This document shows positions 45,738-58,112 of a DNA stretch of 64,000 bases, one piece after another. The stretch is taken from the NCBI GenBank assembly GCA_963210315.1, contig OY723301.1, positions 1,302,001-1,366,000 of the forward strand. The letters are read 5' to 3'. This stretch comes from Rhynchopus euleeides. Its lineage: Eukaryota; Euglenozoa; Diplonemea; Diplonemida; Diplonemidae. The notes under the pieces were generated by a model that worked only from the letters and a program-made list of their open reading frames with translations, made no database searches and had not been told where the DNA came from. Within the stretch, counting starts at the first letter, position 1, and the number at the start of each line of letters is the position of its first letter. The position numbers were made by a program, and so were the translations under genes.

Positions 45738-48232
45738 TGTTTTAACACTCAAACCTGTTTTTGCCTTTGCCAAAAAAAATAACCTGGTGAGCGCGCCAAA
45801 AAATAAACCGTTGCTTGCTGCAGGTCCGAGGGCCATCGGGTGTGGGGTGTGTGTGCGGAGTCGGGGGGGGGGGAAACGAGCAGAACCGGCTGTAGAAGAA
45901 GAAAAGAACGACTCGTTGAGCCGACTCGCCGAAATATATCATCAGAACTTGGACCCACAGCGCGGTGTAAGACCTTCTCCCCCTCCCCTCTCCCCCCCCC
46001 CTTCCCCCATGCTCCAATATGCACGAATCCTATCAACAAACGGCAATCACACAACAAGGGGTGTGCGTGGTCGTGACGAGGACGGCGATACGGGAATTCA
46101 CGCAGCCGAGGGGGGGGTGAGGTGCGTGCAGTCGAGAACTAGAGAACTTGACGGAGCTGCGGCAGCTCCGTTCGCTCAAAAGCCGGGGCGGGAGGGGATG
46201 ATACATGCGTGTCATCTCTGAGGATTATTTCCTGCAAAAAAAATACAAGGGGGGGGGGGGAGGGGGGCACATAAAGCACACGCACGGCACACACACGGCG
46301 GCGTGAGAAGAGGCAAGTCGATGCAAGGGTGGCACAAAAAGGCTGCGGCCCAAAGCCCAATCCCCCCCTCCCATCACAGCTGCTAAATCGGCTGAATCGG
46401 GAGGCAGGGAGGGGCAGAGGGGGGAAAATGTGGTGAGAAACAGATACGTATACTGTGGTGTTCAAATCGTACGCACGGTGTGTGGGTGGGCGGTGGGGGT
46501 AATCGGCGGAGCAGGGTGAAGGGGAAAATGCGGGGTAGCGAAGGGGGGGAAGAAGGAGGATGTCTTGGGGAAAAGGGCGGCTGTATTCGGTGTTGCGTTG
46601 AGGCGGGGGGGGAAGGGGAGGGGGGGGGGGGCGATTGACGTTTAGGGGCTTGTGACGTAGCTTTGAGACGATGATGTGTCAGGGGCACTGAGAGAGTAGT
46701 CTGTTCTATCATGAGTGAGCCGAATGATCCGCAAAAAAAACACACTGCGCGCCTGTCCGCTCCCACTGACTCTTTCGCTGTGGCAAGCAAGCTTGTTTGG
46801 GCAAAATATAGCTGGAGTCGTGCAGGATCATTCGTGAAGACATACGAAAGGTAAACGATAAAAAGCTTTTCGTTGATCGCACGACACACACAGAAAATTT
46901 TGCCTGCTGAAGTGTTGGTGTGTGATTGGCAGGCGCATAAGACTGTGTGTGACGGCAAGCACCTAGCACTTCCCCTATCGCTGCATTTCCGCCTGACAAG
47001 TACCTTGTTGGGAGAAAAAAATCGGAGGCGGAAGACAAAAAGCCTGCCACGATGAACTGAACGTCTGCGCGTGGCTGAATTTTATAGTTGTTCTCCCTTG
47101 GCATAATATGACCGGAAAAAATTGGGCGAAAATGTTCTTCAACCACATCAACATTCTGCCCCGGGACCATTCTGATTTATAGTAGTGATAATCCGGGTGG
47201 GGGGGGAGGCAACAAGCAAACGGCACTATTCTGCTGAAGACAAAAAAACACCCAAACTGCAAAGAGGGACCTGAGACCCTGAGATGGAGGACGCTGGGAG
47301 CGCACTGCCGTGCACTCAGCACTGCACAGAGGGGCTCAGTGGAATGGTGTCCCGTTGAACGAGGGTGAAGAGAATCATGCAGGATAGCCCAATCAGTAAG
47401 GCGTGGCACCGTTGGCCTGCACAGCAGGTGAAGATCACAGGTGTGGATGTGCGTCTGTGGGTCCACTGTTGATGCAGGGGTGGACACGGCATGGAATCAC
47501 ACACTATTGTGCTCGTTTGCAACACGGTGGGGGGAGGTGGGGAACGGGAGGGGATGGGGCGCGGGACGCGGGGTTCACCCACTATCAACACACACACAGA
47601 GAATAAGATTTTGTGTTTCGTGCAGATCGCATCGAGCGAATCTCTGATACGACCTCCATTGCCACACACATGTGAATCGTTGTGTGTTAGTACAGAACAC
47701 GCTGAGCGGCCTCCCCGGATGCGAGCCGCACCGAACACCCTTAGCAGATGGGATAGCCGATGCCTCAGTGATGAAGCTCTGTTGTGAGGAACCCGGCTCA
47801 AAAGAATCAATGCTGGAGGTAGATCCGGAACGTCCCAACAAAGCTCTTCTGAGGGGCTTAGAAACTGCTGCAGCAACGACTTCTCTGAAGTCTCAGGAAG
47901 GGCAACCCATGGGTGGCTAGATGGGGGGCATCGCGTGGGAACAACACGGATTACCCCGGCTGGTTTGCTGAGTCATTTTCCCGTCAATCAGGAGTTGGTG
48001 GCTGCGGCGGCGATGCGTGACTGACCCCCCTATTTTTTTTCGGCCGGAACTCAGGGATTAGGGGTTTACCCCCAACCCCTGGGTTCAGAAGAACAACCAC
48101 TCTTCGGTTGGCTCAGAAGGGGAACAAGCCACAAAACACTTTCTGTGCCCCTCCCGCCCCCCCCCCCCTCCCTCCCCCGCAGGATCCGTGAAGTGACAGA
48201 AACACGAGACAACAAACCAAATACTGCCGAAA

Positions 48233-48315
48233 GTTGGGGTGTTGGAGGGTCTGTTCCAAAACAGGAAATCACAAAAAAAACAAAAAATCCACCTTTTTTC
48301 ACCTAAAATCACCGA
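48233..48315 (+). repeat. One arm of a diverged inverted repeat with 50740-50845
   Basis: gggtctgttcca, the aaaatcaccgaaaatc string and a gttggggtgttgg-like block recur in reverse complement near 50740-50845. The pair could mark the ends of a degraded 2.6-kb element. Identity is patchy. Confidence 0.45.
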
Positions 48316-48544
48316 AAATCGCTGGTGACTTGAGAGGCCACAGCGCCTTGTTGCCCTGCAGGGTGGTCCTGTGGATGACTTGTGGGTCCCTGTGGTGGTC
48401 CCATGTACCTACACGACGGACTCCAGCCGGTCGAGTGGGGGTAAAAATGGGAGATAGTTCGACCTGTGGGTCTAGTTCAGGGGCTTGTCATCGGAGGATG
48501 TGACTGGGAGTCAGCCAGCATACCACACCTACCCACCCAGCGGG

Positions 48545-48770
48545 GCCGCCTCTTCGGGTGTTCCAAAACCTGTTTCTTTTGAATATTTGGAATCTGTGCG
48601 GATCGTAGTGGGGTCATTTTGTGGGTCTAGGTGTCAAGCTTCACCCATGAATAAGGGGTCTGGTTCAGGGGCTCCCACACCTACACCCACCCACCTCCGC
48701 GGATTTTTTGAAACCCCGTTCTTTTGAACGTTTAGAACCTGTGCGGATCGTGGTGGGGTCATTTTGGTCA
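48545..48770 (+). repeat. Imperfect tandem duplication of about 110-120 bp
   Basis: Both halves contain ctgtgcggatcgt followed by ggggtcattttg, and a ttcttttgaa block upstream. A related cggatcgtggtggggtca sits near 35054. Confidence 0.6.
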
Positions 48771-49240
48771 TGGCGTGAAATCTCCAGTTTACCACCAAAC
48801 TCCCACAAAACCCGGGCCAAAATCAGCTACAAAATGGAGGTCACTACCATACTCCCAGCCCCAGGAAGGGTAAGATGAGCCTGTGGGGTTGGTCAGGGAC
48901 TGGTTTTCGTCTTGGGAAGGGTCCCGTTGGGAAGAATATCCGATTTGCTTGACCGCACGACGCCGTTGGGTGAAGGAGAAGTCGTACGGTACACTTCCTG
49001 TTCCTGGACGGACCGGGTTCGATCCGTACTACAGGCCAACTGCCCCCTAAAACAGGGAGGAAGATATCACTTGCACACCCGGACATTACTTGCACTGCAT
49101 TCCTCCCCGGTTCCAGGCACATTATTGCACTGCGTGCAAGTCAGGGACCTGGAGTGCAAGTACATAGTGGACTCCAACTGCCCTAGCCCGCTAGCGGGAG
49201 TCTGGGTACGGGAGTCTGAGACGCGAATGCGTGTCCTAGT

Positions 49241-49273
49241 CACACAGGCAATGCGAATCGCATTGCCTGTGTG
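49241..49273. repeat. Perfect 16-bp-arm palindrome
   Basis: cacacaggcaatgcga and its exact reverse complement are separated by a single base, giving a near-perfect dyad. No adjacent gene. Confidence 0.85.
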
Positions 49274-51082
49274 CCTAGTGGGACTCGCGAGATGGCCGCC
49301 CGTAATCCGGCTCAAATTTCAGCGGCCGGACAGGATTTCCAGCCATTTTGGGTAGACCATCCCTTCCCAAAGTCGCATCCCACCGGCCGATATACCCACG
49401 TTCCGAATCCCGACCCAGGGGTATCCAAGCTTCGGTAAGGCTTGGGTGGGATAGAAGACCACTGCAAGCCTGAAGCTGAATGGCTGAAGTACCTCGCTGT
49501 GCCCAGTTCCCCTGCTGCAGCGAGGTAGTGGGCTGCCTCTTGTCGCGCTGCAGCAACAGTTCGTTGGTGGCGGTGAGGGGGTGCCGGCTTGGGCAGTGGC
49601 GAAAGAGATGCTTCAGGGAGACCCTCGATGGGGTGTGGCCCGGTGCTGCAGGCAGGGTACACGTACTGGTCTGTGTCCGGCTGCTGTGGTCATCGACAAG
49701 GCTGTGTGGTCTGTCCGAAGGAGGTGGAGGGTGGTCTCCCTCAGGTGGAGCATCTGTGGATAAGGACTTCGCGTCTCTCCGATCCTGCATGGGCTCAGGT
49801 CTCCAGATGATCATCACCCCTTGCCTTGCTGATCAGGCAGGCTCCTTGAGGCCTCCCAGGTGATGTGCGCGCGCCACCCCGTGGTTCCTTGTAGAGTCGC
49901 ATACAGGTCCGTGCGCACGGTGGGAGCGTTCGTATCGCCCGTTCCGTGCCAGGTCCTGGAGAATACCTTTGATTGAGTATTGACTCTCTCGGGTTCAAGC
50001 CCCATTCAAGGTCCTTCGCTACGACATCACTGGTCAGTCAGGGGAAGAACGGTGTCCCTCACTTTTTTCACTGCTCACGGGAGCGAAGGCCAAGTCCAAC
50101 AGGGGTAGCCTTGTAGAGAAGGCTCCTGATCTCTCCAAACATTGCACCGAAGACCACACCTGCCCATCAGGTTCTTCCCCGTCAGTCGAACAGTCTTTCT
50201 TGTTCATGTTCTGGGCAGGGTGCTCTGCCTCGGTCACCCCGACACCTAGGCTCGCCCAACATATTCCCTCAGTGTTCTCACAGGGGTGTCCTCAGTATCT
50301 GGGTCCCTACGGCAAGGCAGCGTACCAGGCTTTGCGAACCCGAAACAGGCTGTACTGATGGTTGCATACCGCCGCAAGTACGACCCTGTCGCCACCCCAT
50401 GAAGTGGGGTGGCGACAGGGTGTAAGTCACGAGGGGAAGGGCATGTGGAACGGCCACTGCCCAGTCCCCAGCGCCCTCCACCCCATAGGACATTCGATTT
50501 TTTGCAGGGAACCACCATACAACACCGCACAACACTACCGAACGCCACCAAACTCCACCAAACACCTCCAAACTCTGCCAAATTCCTCCAAACTCGGGTC
50601 AAAATCAGGTGGCGGTACATCAAAAGGGCCCAAATCCATAGGAAAACCCCCCCGCACGCCCCAAAAAAAATCCCTTTTTTCACCCTTTTTCACCTTTTTT
50701 CACTCAATTTAAAAAGCTCTTTTATAAGGGGCTCCGTGATTTTTGGTGATTTTCGGTGATTTTTTGCGATTTTTTGCGAATTTCCCTGAACATAGGAGAT
50801 GGAACAGACCCGCCAACAACCCAGAAAGTTGTTTTTGTTGGAACGCAGACCGCCCCCCCCTCCTCTCCAGAGCTCATCCATGTTTGGATAAGCTCTGAAG
50901 GAGGGTGCCGCTGCGGCACTGCGGCTCTGAGGCCTGAGAGCAACTGCAGGTCGATGCAAGAAGAGGAGGTTGTGTGAATCACTGCTATAAAAACAGAAGA
51001 GACAGGCCAACCTTGCCAGAGAAAACCTTCGCCGTGTGGTTTTGAAGAAAGGCTTTTTGCCTCGGGCTGTTTTTTTCACTCT

Positions 51083-51180
51083 TGTTCCATCGTCAGCTGG
51101 TTGAGGAGATGTGGGTTCATCTCAATGGGATACCAAGGCGTTTTACATTTCAAAGTCCGGCAACGGACAGCGCCTCTTTC
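51083..51180 (+). repeat. Fragment related to the interior of 44741-45737
   Basis: Shares tcgtcagctg.ttgag, then caaggcg, then tttcaaagtcc and ggacagcgcc with 44795-44882 in the same order. Looks like a diverged fragment of the same or a related family. Confidence 0.6.
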
Positions 51181-51677
51181 CCAAATTGTGTGTCGCCGTA
51201 ATATTTTTTCTTTAGCCCCCCCCCCCCCAGGGGAATGAGGGGTCCGGCAGATCGAAAAAGGGGGAGAGAGAGAGAAGAAGAAGAAGAAGAAACGGGACAA
51301 ATTGAATTTTCTTGACGGAACGCACTGAAAACAACCCCCCCCTTTTTTTGCCCAACATCCCTTTGCTGTCGCCTTCTCTCGCCTGAAATGACACCCCCAC
51401 CCAACACACCCCACCCCACCCCCCACCCCGGCATTTGGCTTGTCGGCTTCCAAACACAGGGGGGCCCACTGTCCCGCCCCCCCACCCCGATCCCCCCCGC
51501 CCCCATTCTTTTCAAAAAATGGCAAAACGCCCTGCGTTTCGTTGAAAGAAATCCAGCTGCTCCACCCCGTCGCCCCTGGCACACACGCCCGGGGTTCAGG
51601 GGTTTGAGTGAGGGCAGCGGAAGCCAAAAGCTGGCCGGGCCAAACCCTCATCTCACCCCCCTCTCCTGTGCACAGCT

Positions 51678-54600
51678 TCACCGGGCCTCGCCGTTGGGGA
51701 TGGGTGGCGGGCGTGGGCCGGAGCCGGGGGAAGAGCCGGCGGTATCCTCGTCGCTGCCGCTGTAGGATTCGCGGTCAACCACGATCTCGCTCAGCGTGCC
51801 TGCATAGATGGGGTGGGAGAGCCCGCCTGCCGGCTTCGCTGTGGGTGACGGGATGGGCTCGGAGTAGTCCTCCTCGCGTGCAGGGCACACAGGGGGGTCG
51901 AAGTGGCGCTTCTCGAGGTCGCTGGAGATCTTCCGCGCGTAGAAGTTGCGGTAACCCTCGGGGAGCTGTGGTGTGGTGGTGGTGTTGAAGAATGTATTTT
52001 GTACAATTTATTTTTTGGCGCCAGATCTTTTTTCGAACGGAACACGCACAAAAAGGCCTCACCTCACCTCCCCCCCCGTCATATCAAAGGTGCCATAAAC
52101 ACAACCCCGATACATACCCTGTCCAGCAGAGCGTGCACTTTGCTCATCACCTTCTGCGCCTCCCCCGCATCGACAAGGTCCTTGTTGCCGTAGAGGTCGT
52201 TCCTCTCATAGACACCCTTGTCCTTCAGCGGCTTCCACATGATGTTGACGGAGATCGACGGGTCCTGGGCCCAGGTCGTGTGGAACCACAGCGCCGGGAT
52301 GTACAGCATGTCCCCCGGGTGCAGCACCACGTGCCTCCCCTTGGCGAGCGCCTTGTTGACAAGCGGGAACTCCTTGGGGTCGCACGACGTCACGTCGCCT
52401 GCCAGCGAGCTGCTCCCTTCGATGTAGAGGTTGTGCACCTCCTCGGGGGGGAAGAGAATCACATGCTTGATGCCCGACACCTGGAAGAGCATCCCGTCTG
52501 TCACGTCGTAGTGGCACCAGATGATCACATCCTTTGATGACGCGCGGAATGCGCTGGAGAACATCCCCTGCTCCTCCAGCACGCGCTGGAGGAAGTTCGG
52601 CGCTTTGAAATCATCCGCCAGCTCCGGCATGGTCTCCCAGAAGTTCGCAGGGTCCTTCCGCATGTTCTTCCCCACGCTGCGGAAGTAGAGATATTCTGCA
52701 GGGGTCTGCGTCTGAAGGGTGCCCTTCAGGAGGTCGCTCACACCCATCACCTTGAACTCATAGTTACGCGGGTGGAACGTCAGCTCAGGCTGCTTGCACA
52801 CCCCAACGCTAACCTCCTTCCCCCCGATCTTCTCGTTGAGATACTCCGCATTCCACTTCGCGACGCACTGCCCAAAGTCACCCTTCATGACAACCGGCTG
52901 GCCCTTCTTATAGATCTTCCCCCACTGGCCCATCGTGGGGTAATTCACCCGGAGGACAGGGTCGCACTGCTTCCCCGTTGTGGAAAACGCCTTCCCCGAT
53001 GTGCTGGATGAGTCGAGATAGGCAATCCGAGGTTTGTTCAAAAAGGTGCCGTATGTCGCGCAGTGGGCACCCCCACCCATCACGAGGAACGTCCTGGGTT
53101 GGAAGGGGACTATCAGGTGGCGGGTGAGGAGCATTGAGTTGCCCCCTCCCTTCTCCGTGATGGGCACATCGGTCACCACCGGTTTGAAGGAAATGGACCC
53201 GGAGTGCGCCTGGAAGCTGATGAGATAGGCGTCGCAATCACCAACACCGCCGGTCCTCTCGTGGATCGAACTCCCCCCGACAACAAGAAGCGCGTTGTCA
53301 GCCGGTGCCGCGGCGTGCGACATCCGGGGGGAAGGGACCCACCCTGGGGACTCAAGACACCTCCACTTCCGAGATGCCGGGTTGAAGCACCACACGTCGG
53401 AGAGGAGCGAGCTCTCCCCCTGGCCCCCGTGGAGGACCACGTCCCCATTCCCCATCTTTGTCAACGTCGGGGAGTGCCTCTGGGGCGGCTGTGCCTCGCC
53501 CTCTGCGAAATCCACCCTCTCCCACGCCTTGGAGTCTATAGAGAACACCCAGGTGTCCCCGAGGAACTCCGCCCCGCTCAACCCCCCGAAGAGGACAATG
53601 TTCCGATCTCCCAGAGAGGCCATGACATGGCGGTGCCGGGGTGACGGGGACTCTCCAAGGGGAGATCCGCCCTCTTCGCGCTCCTCATCCAAATCGACCC
53701 AGACGAGGCTGTTGATGTGCAGGAGATATGTCTGATCCCCACAGAGCTCGCTTGTGAGAGTGCAACCCCCATGGAGCACCATATAATCACCTGCAAGAGC
53801 CGCTGCGTGGTAGAGGCGTTCCTCAGGGATGGAGCCCGAGGGGAGTGTGTACCCTCTGCTGACAAGCTTTGGGAGGGAGAGGTCGACAACGGTGAGGCCG
53901 CCCTCCCCATAGACAAAGGCGGCGTGCATTTGTCCTGCCTTTGTGAGGGAGGTGGGATAGCAAGTCACCACGGTGTGGCTCAGGCCGAGGCAGAAGTCTC
54001 CCAGCTTCCGGAGGAAGTGGAGGCGGGACATCTGGTTTGAAGGAGAGGTTGCCTTCTCGATGGAAGGCTGGTCAGCGCCTTCGAGGATAGGGTCGACCCA
54101 ACCCTCAGGAACATCGGAGCGGTAGGAGAAGATGACACCGTGGAGGAGGGTTTCAATCAGATCCTCCCAGTCCCCTATGGGGCGAATCTGCGAGATCCGG
54201 TCCACCTCCGCAGCGTCAGAAAGCACCCTTCTCAGGAGGGGGTAAGGGGAAGATGCTGCGGAGCTGGGGCCAAGCTTGCTCCTCAGCCTCTCCTCAACCT
54301 TCCCTGTGGTGGGGAAGTCGTTCACAGAGAGGAGGGGCCGGGCAGCCTGCTCCGCAACAGCCGTCACAATCCCGCCGTAGGTGTCCTGAGGGTATGCCTC
54401 ATCCCAACCGATAACCTCCACGGGGATGCCCTTTGCGGACAGGCCGTGGATTTTTTTGAGGAGTGCATCCCCCTCCGGGGTGCCCATCGCGCTGAGAACG
54501 CTGTCGAGGAGGAAGAGGTATCTGCAGGGGGTCCCCTCCAGGCTCTCCTCCAGGGCGGACACGGCCTCCGCAAGCCCCCCGAGCTCCTCCGCAGAGAAAG

Positions 54601-56020
54601 TGTGGTACCCATCGCCCTCTGTTGGGGGGCAGGCGTGGTAAATCGACTCCCTCTTCTCGATAACAGACGCCTCGTCGATGTCGACGAAGAGGATATCCGG
54701 CGGGCTCCCCGCAACCTCTGCGGACGAACCCCCGTGCCCATTCGGCAGCCCACTGCTCCCCCCAAGGGAGGCGGGGTTGGGGCTTTGGGGAGGAGATGAC
54801 CCAACACCCACGTGGGCATCCCCCTCCTCCACCCCCTCGCGCGGCGAGGTGTCGACTGTCGGAACCTCATCGGAGATTTCATTTGAAGCGTCTAGCCTCA
54901 GGTCAGGCCCCGTCGTGGCTGGGGTGTTTGTCACAGGCGTTTCATCCCCCCCCTCCGCCTCCGCCTCCTCCCCCTGCGCCGCAGGGGCATCCCCACAGTC
55001 GGGAGCTTCGCTCGGGACAGGGGACGCATCCCCCTCTGAAACGGGGCAGGAGCTGGCGGGGCCCCCCATGACACCACCACCACCACCACCACCGCCACTG
55101 CCACCACTCCGCTCCCTCGCAAGGCTCATAAGGAGAGAGTCGAAGCCGCATCCGATGCAGGCAACAACACCTCGCCTCTGCGTGGTGGCGGTGCTGCCGG
55201 TCTCCCCCGCCTCGCCCTCGTCCTGCTGTGTTGAGGGGGCCTCCCTGTCGATCCACCCATCGATAGCGCGGAGGAGGTGCTGCGCCTTGATGTAGTGGAG
55301 GAGGTGCGCATGCGATGGCTTATAGTTGCTGAAACACCCCGCATCGCTTTTGGCACGGCTCGCCCTGCGTGACCTAGCCAGGGTCTCCTCGAGTGTCGGG
55401 TCGGAGGTGTTGCTGGAATCAAGCACCTTCGGTTGGGACGCCACGCCCCCACCCCCTGCAGCCATGGAGGAGTGGTGCAAGATATACTGCGCAGCATAAG
55501 GCGTCTCCAGGGTGCGCCCCCTGCTGAGGATATACCCCTGGGCGCATGCCTCGGAGAAGGCGAGCGCCCTGTCGTAAAGAATGGAGTGTTGTGTGTTGTT
55601 CGGCGCCTTCGCCTTCGGGCGGGCCGGCAGCGCCGGTGTGGCTGGAAGAGGCGGTTCCGCGGCGGCGCTGGGTCCCGGGGAGAGCTTGTCGGTGCTGCGG
55701 CGTGCAGGGAGGCCCCCCTGCGGGGGTGGTGTCTGCCGCTTGACGGCGGTGCCGAGCGCGGTGGGGGAGGTTCCAGGTGTTGTGGACTTGGCAGGGGAGA
55801 GCTGCCGTGTGCGGGAGTTCTTCGGCACGGAGAGGCGGGCGATGGTGGACTGCGTGGCCTTGGGCGGGGCGGGGCTGCCCCGGGCGGCGGCGGCGGCCGC
55901 CGAGGCAGAGGCGGCAGCGGCGGTGGGGGACCGGGCGGGGGACACCCCGGTGGTCTTCAGCCCGGTCGCGCTCTGAGGTGCTGCCTTCGCCGCAGGGGCC
56001 TTGTAGCCCCTCGGGATCAT
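51678..56020 (-). CDS. TYW4: tRNA wybutosine-synthesizing protein 4 (LCMT-Kelch-JmjC), about 1396 aa
   Basis: TYW4 (LCMT2, yeast Ppm2) methylates and methoxycarbonylates the side chain of the modified guanosine at position 37 of tRNA-Phe, completing wybutosine. Exons 56020-52118 and 51965-51678 flank a 152-nt phase-0 GTATG/ACAG intron; the join gives ALLDR-LPEGYRNFYARKI, matching the family's C-terminal motif. Order: disordered Ala/Pro/Ser N-terminus (1-140); LCMT-type methyltransferase with CIGCGFDSLL at about 288-297 and FVDIDEASV near 445-453; Kelch repeats about 720-1010; JmjC domain with His1170, Asp1172 (CHYD) and His1247 (LWFHTTW), the Fe(II) triad. The three-domain order is specific to TYW4. 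A low-complexity acidic/Gly insert of about 140 residues (303-440) splits the methyltransferase motifs. The start at MIPRGYKAP is 26 nt below an AG at 56048-56047. Confidence 0.92.
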
Positions 56021-56109
56021 CGTACCACCCTCCCTGCTGATTTCCCCTGGGGGTGGTGGTGGTGGTGGTTGCTGTCGTGTGTTGCAGCAAGAAACCCAAC
56101 AAAACCAGA

Positions 56110-57096
56110 GGCTTAGCTTGGGGGGGGAAACTCGGTCAGCTGACCGAGTTTCAGCCAAACCCGGAAAAAAACTCGGTCAGCCCAAACAAAAACATAAATT
56201 TTCCGCGAAAAAATCGGATTTTTATGGGGTGCAGCAGCACAGGAGGTGAAGCACGCGTGCGAGCGGAACGCGAACACCCCATTCTCCTTCCGTCCCGTAT
56301 TCGTCGCTAGCCTAAGATTATCGTCAGCAGTCTCGAATTCCGTCTCCCGGCAACATGGTGGGCACGCAGGTGCAGGAGGCTCTGGGCCACATCGCTGACC
56401 ATTGCATGGCACCTCTCCCGGGGATCACTGGCGCGTACCCTTGCCTGGACTTCAAGGCCCCAACAGCACACCCAGCGAAGTGGGCACAGGCGCACAAGAC
56501 TGCCCTTCTGCAGGAGCTCGGGTGTCTGTTCCGAGATTCGGAGGTTGGGCCTGCAGGAGGTTTACCTCGGGAAACCTCGCTCTGACGTACCCAGCAACAT
56601 GCAAGCTACTCCAGCTTGCATCTATCCTTCCGCTGGGTACTGCTTGTCGAACGCTTGTTTTCCAAGCTCCGCTTTGTCTCCACCAGGCTTCGCCAACTGA
56701 GCAGCGAAAGCCTTGCAAATGTACTCTTTGCGGGAGTGGAATGTCGCGAAGATTCACAGGGCATCTCCCCGTAGCCACTCTTGCGAGGTGGAAAAGTTCA
56801 CGGAAGCACCAAGAAGGATCTTTTTCAGCCCATTTCAGGACTATCTCCTCTGCCGGGACTACCCGCCACTGGCGGGAAACTGCCAATGCAGCGCCTACAA
56901 AGGCAACAAAGCAAACCCAGGTTGAGGCTGCAGACCTGGTTGCTGAGCTAGTGTTCTAGATAAGAAGGGGGGGACCCGGGAAGGCAGCAACGTCGAATTC
57001 TGGGTGAACGGGGTGGTGGGGGGCAACTCAACTGTGTGTGTACTGTGACCGAGTCTGACCGAGTTTCGGCCCCAACCCCAAAATCCAAGCTAAGCC
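56110..57096. mobile_element. Non-coding inverted-repeat element
   Basis: The left end reads gcttagcttgg, a G run and aaactcggtcag. The right end is the reverse complement: ctgaccgagttt, a C-rich run and ccaagctaagc. Arms are about 45 bp with gaps. The interior has no recognisable protein. Target duplication unclear because another element is inserted at the right edge. Confidence 0.65.
56128..56151. repeat. 24-bp perfect palindrome
   Basis: aaactcggtcag followed by its exact reverse complement, within the left arm of the 56110-57096 element. Confidence 0.9.
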
Positions 57097-57103
57097 CCTG
57101 AAC

Positions 57104-57911
57104 CAGGGCATTAGTTTGGGCTGGTTATCCGGTTATGATAACCAGGATTTGGAGAAACCTGGTTATTTTAAAAAATAAAAAAAAGTCAAAATTCTGGCTC
57201 GGAACCGGGGGTTTCCCTTACCAAGTAACCTGCTGCGCTAGCCCCACCAAGCAGCCATAGTACGACACGACCTGCATCTGTCATTCGGCGGCAGATGCAG
57301 GCCAAGATTGTACAGCCCCCTTCTGCGCCGTCCCTCACTGACGAAACCCAGGCCACGACGAAGGTGAGCCAGCATGCGACCCGGATTCGTGTGTGATCGA
57401 CCCGTAACGTGCCGCAAGACTGCAACAGCCGGAATGCGGCCAACATCTGCAGCATTCTGCTGGAGCAGACAGAATCTCTGGGGACAGCTTCTGGAACTGC
57501 GTCGTGTCCTTCGCCACTGACTGGTGCAACATCATGGGTGGTGGGAAACCCGGGGCGCAACTCCACGCGAAAATTGCCAAGTGCCTGTATACGCTCTGGG
57601 CGTCGTGCCGCAGCCATGCCCTCAATTCAAGCTTCGGGCGCTCGCGGAGCGCCAGGAAGCCTGTCGGCGTGTAGATGGGTTATCCTCCTGGCACCAGCGC
57701 GAATTGTGTGCTGTGTCTGACACCTCTCACAAACCCGGGGGAAGTAGAGACTATACAAAACCTGGGGGTGGGGAGACAGATAATAGCACGCCGCGGTCAC
57801 AACGGCGCAGGAGGCGCTCGGGCGCGAAGCGCCCGAGCGAAAAAATTTGATGGGTCATAACCAGGGTAACCAGGTTTCAGGCTCCGTCGGGAAGGTCAAA
57901 CTAATGCCCTG
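57104..57911. mobile_element. 808-bp non-autonomous DNA transposon with target duplication
   Basis: Termini are cagggcattagttt and its reverse complement aaactaatgccctg; cctggtta/aacc blocks are also inverted inside. A 7-bp direct duplication cctgaac flanks it (57097-57103 and 57912-57918). CAGGG ends resemble hAT-type transposons, which normally duplicate 8 bp, so the assignment is tentative. Carries a GC-rich hairpin at 57815-57839 (cgctcgggcgc/gcgcccgagcg). It sits exactly at the end of the preceding element, so it inserted beside or into it. Confidence 0.75.
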
Positions 57912-57965
57912 CCTGAACAAAACTGCAAAAAAAAAAGTGTCACTTCAACTCTGCCGCTCTTCCTC

Positions 57966-58112
57966 TACTACTTGGTACTTCGTTTGATGCGTTGACGCTT
58001 CCACACACACTTACAAACCCACTTGCCTGATGAAGGGGGTGGTGTGTAGAGCACGTTTGGCAGAGCTGAATGACACTTTCCGCGCGAAGGTCGTGTGCGT
58101 AAAAAAAGATAA
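57966..58112 (+). repeat. Direct repeat, partner at 59216-59352
   Basis: Both contain ttcgtttgatgc, ttccacacac, cctgatgaagg, ggtggtgtgt and ctttccgcgcgaagg in order. They differ at many single bases, so the copies are old. Non-coding in both strands as far as I can see. Confidence 0.7.

Larger units (their letters stand above)
43554..51677. other. Long intergenic region with several non-coding elements
   Basis: About 8 kb without a supported gene. It holds the tgttgtgattt foldback element (44741-45737), repeats near 47608-47710, a partial inverted-repeat pair (48233 and 50740), a short tandem duplication, a perfect palindrome and simple CT/G tracts. One 180-codon minus-strand frame at 49275-49817 is discussed under findings. 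Confidence 0.5.

Noticed and set aside
49005-49040. gggttcgatcc resembling a tRNA B box
   Set aside because: No matching A box, anticodon stem or acceptor pairing upstream.
49980-50010. gggttcaagccc resembling a tRNA B box
   Set aside because: Neighbouring sequence does not fold into a cloverleaf and no acceptor stem pairs.
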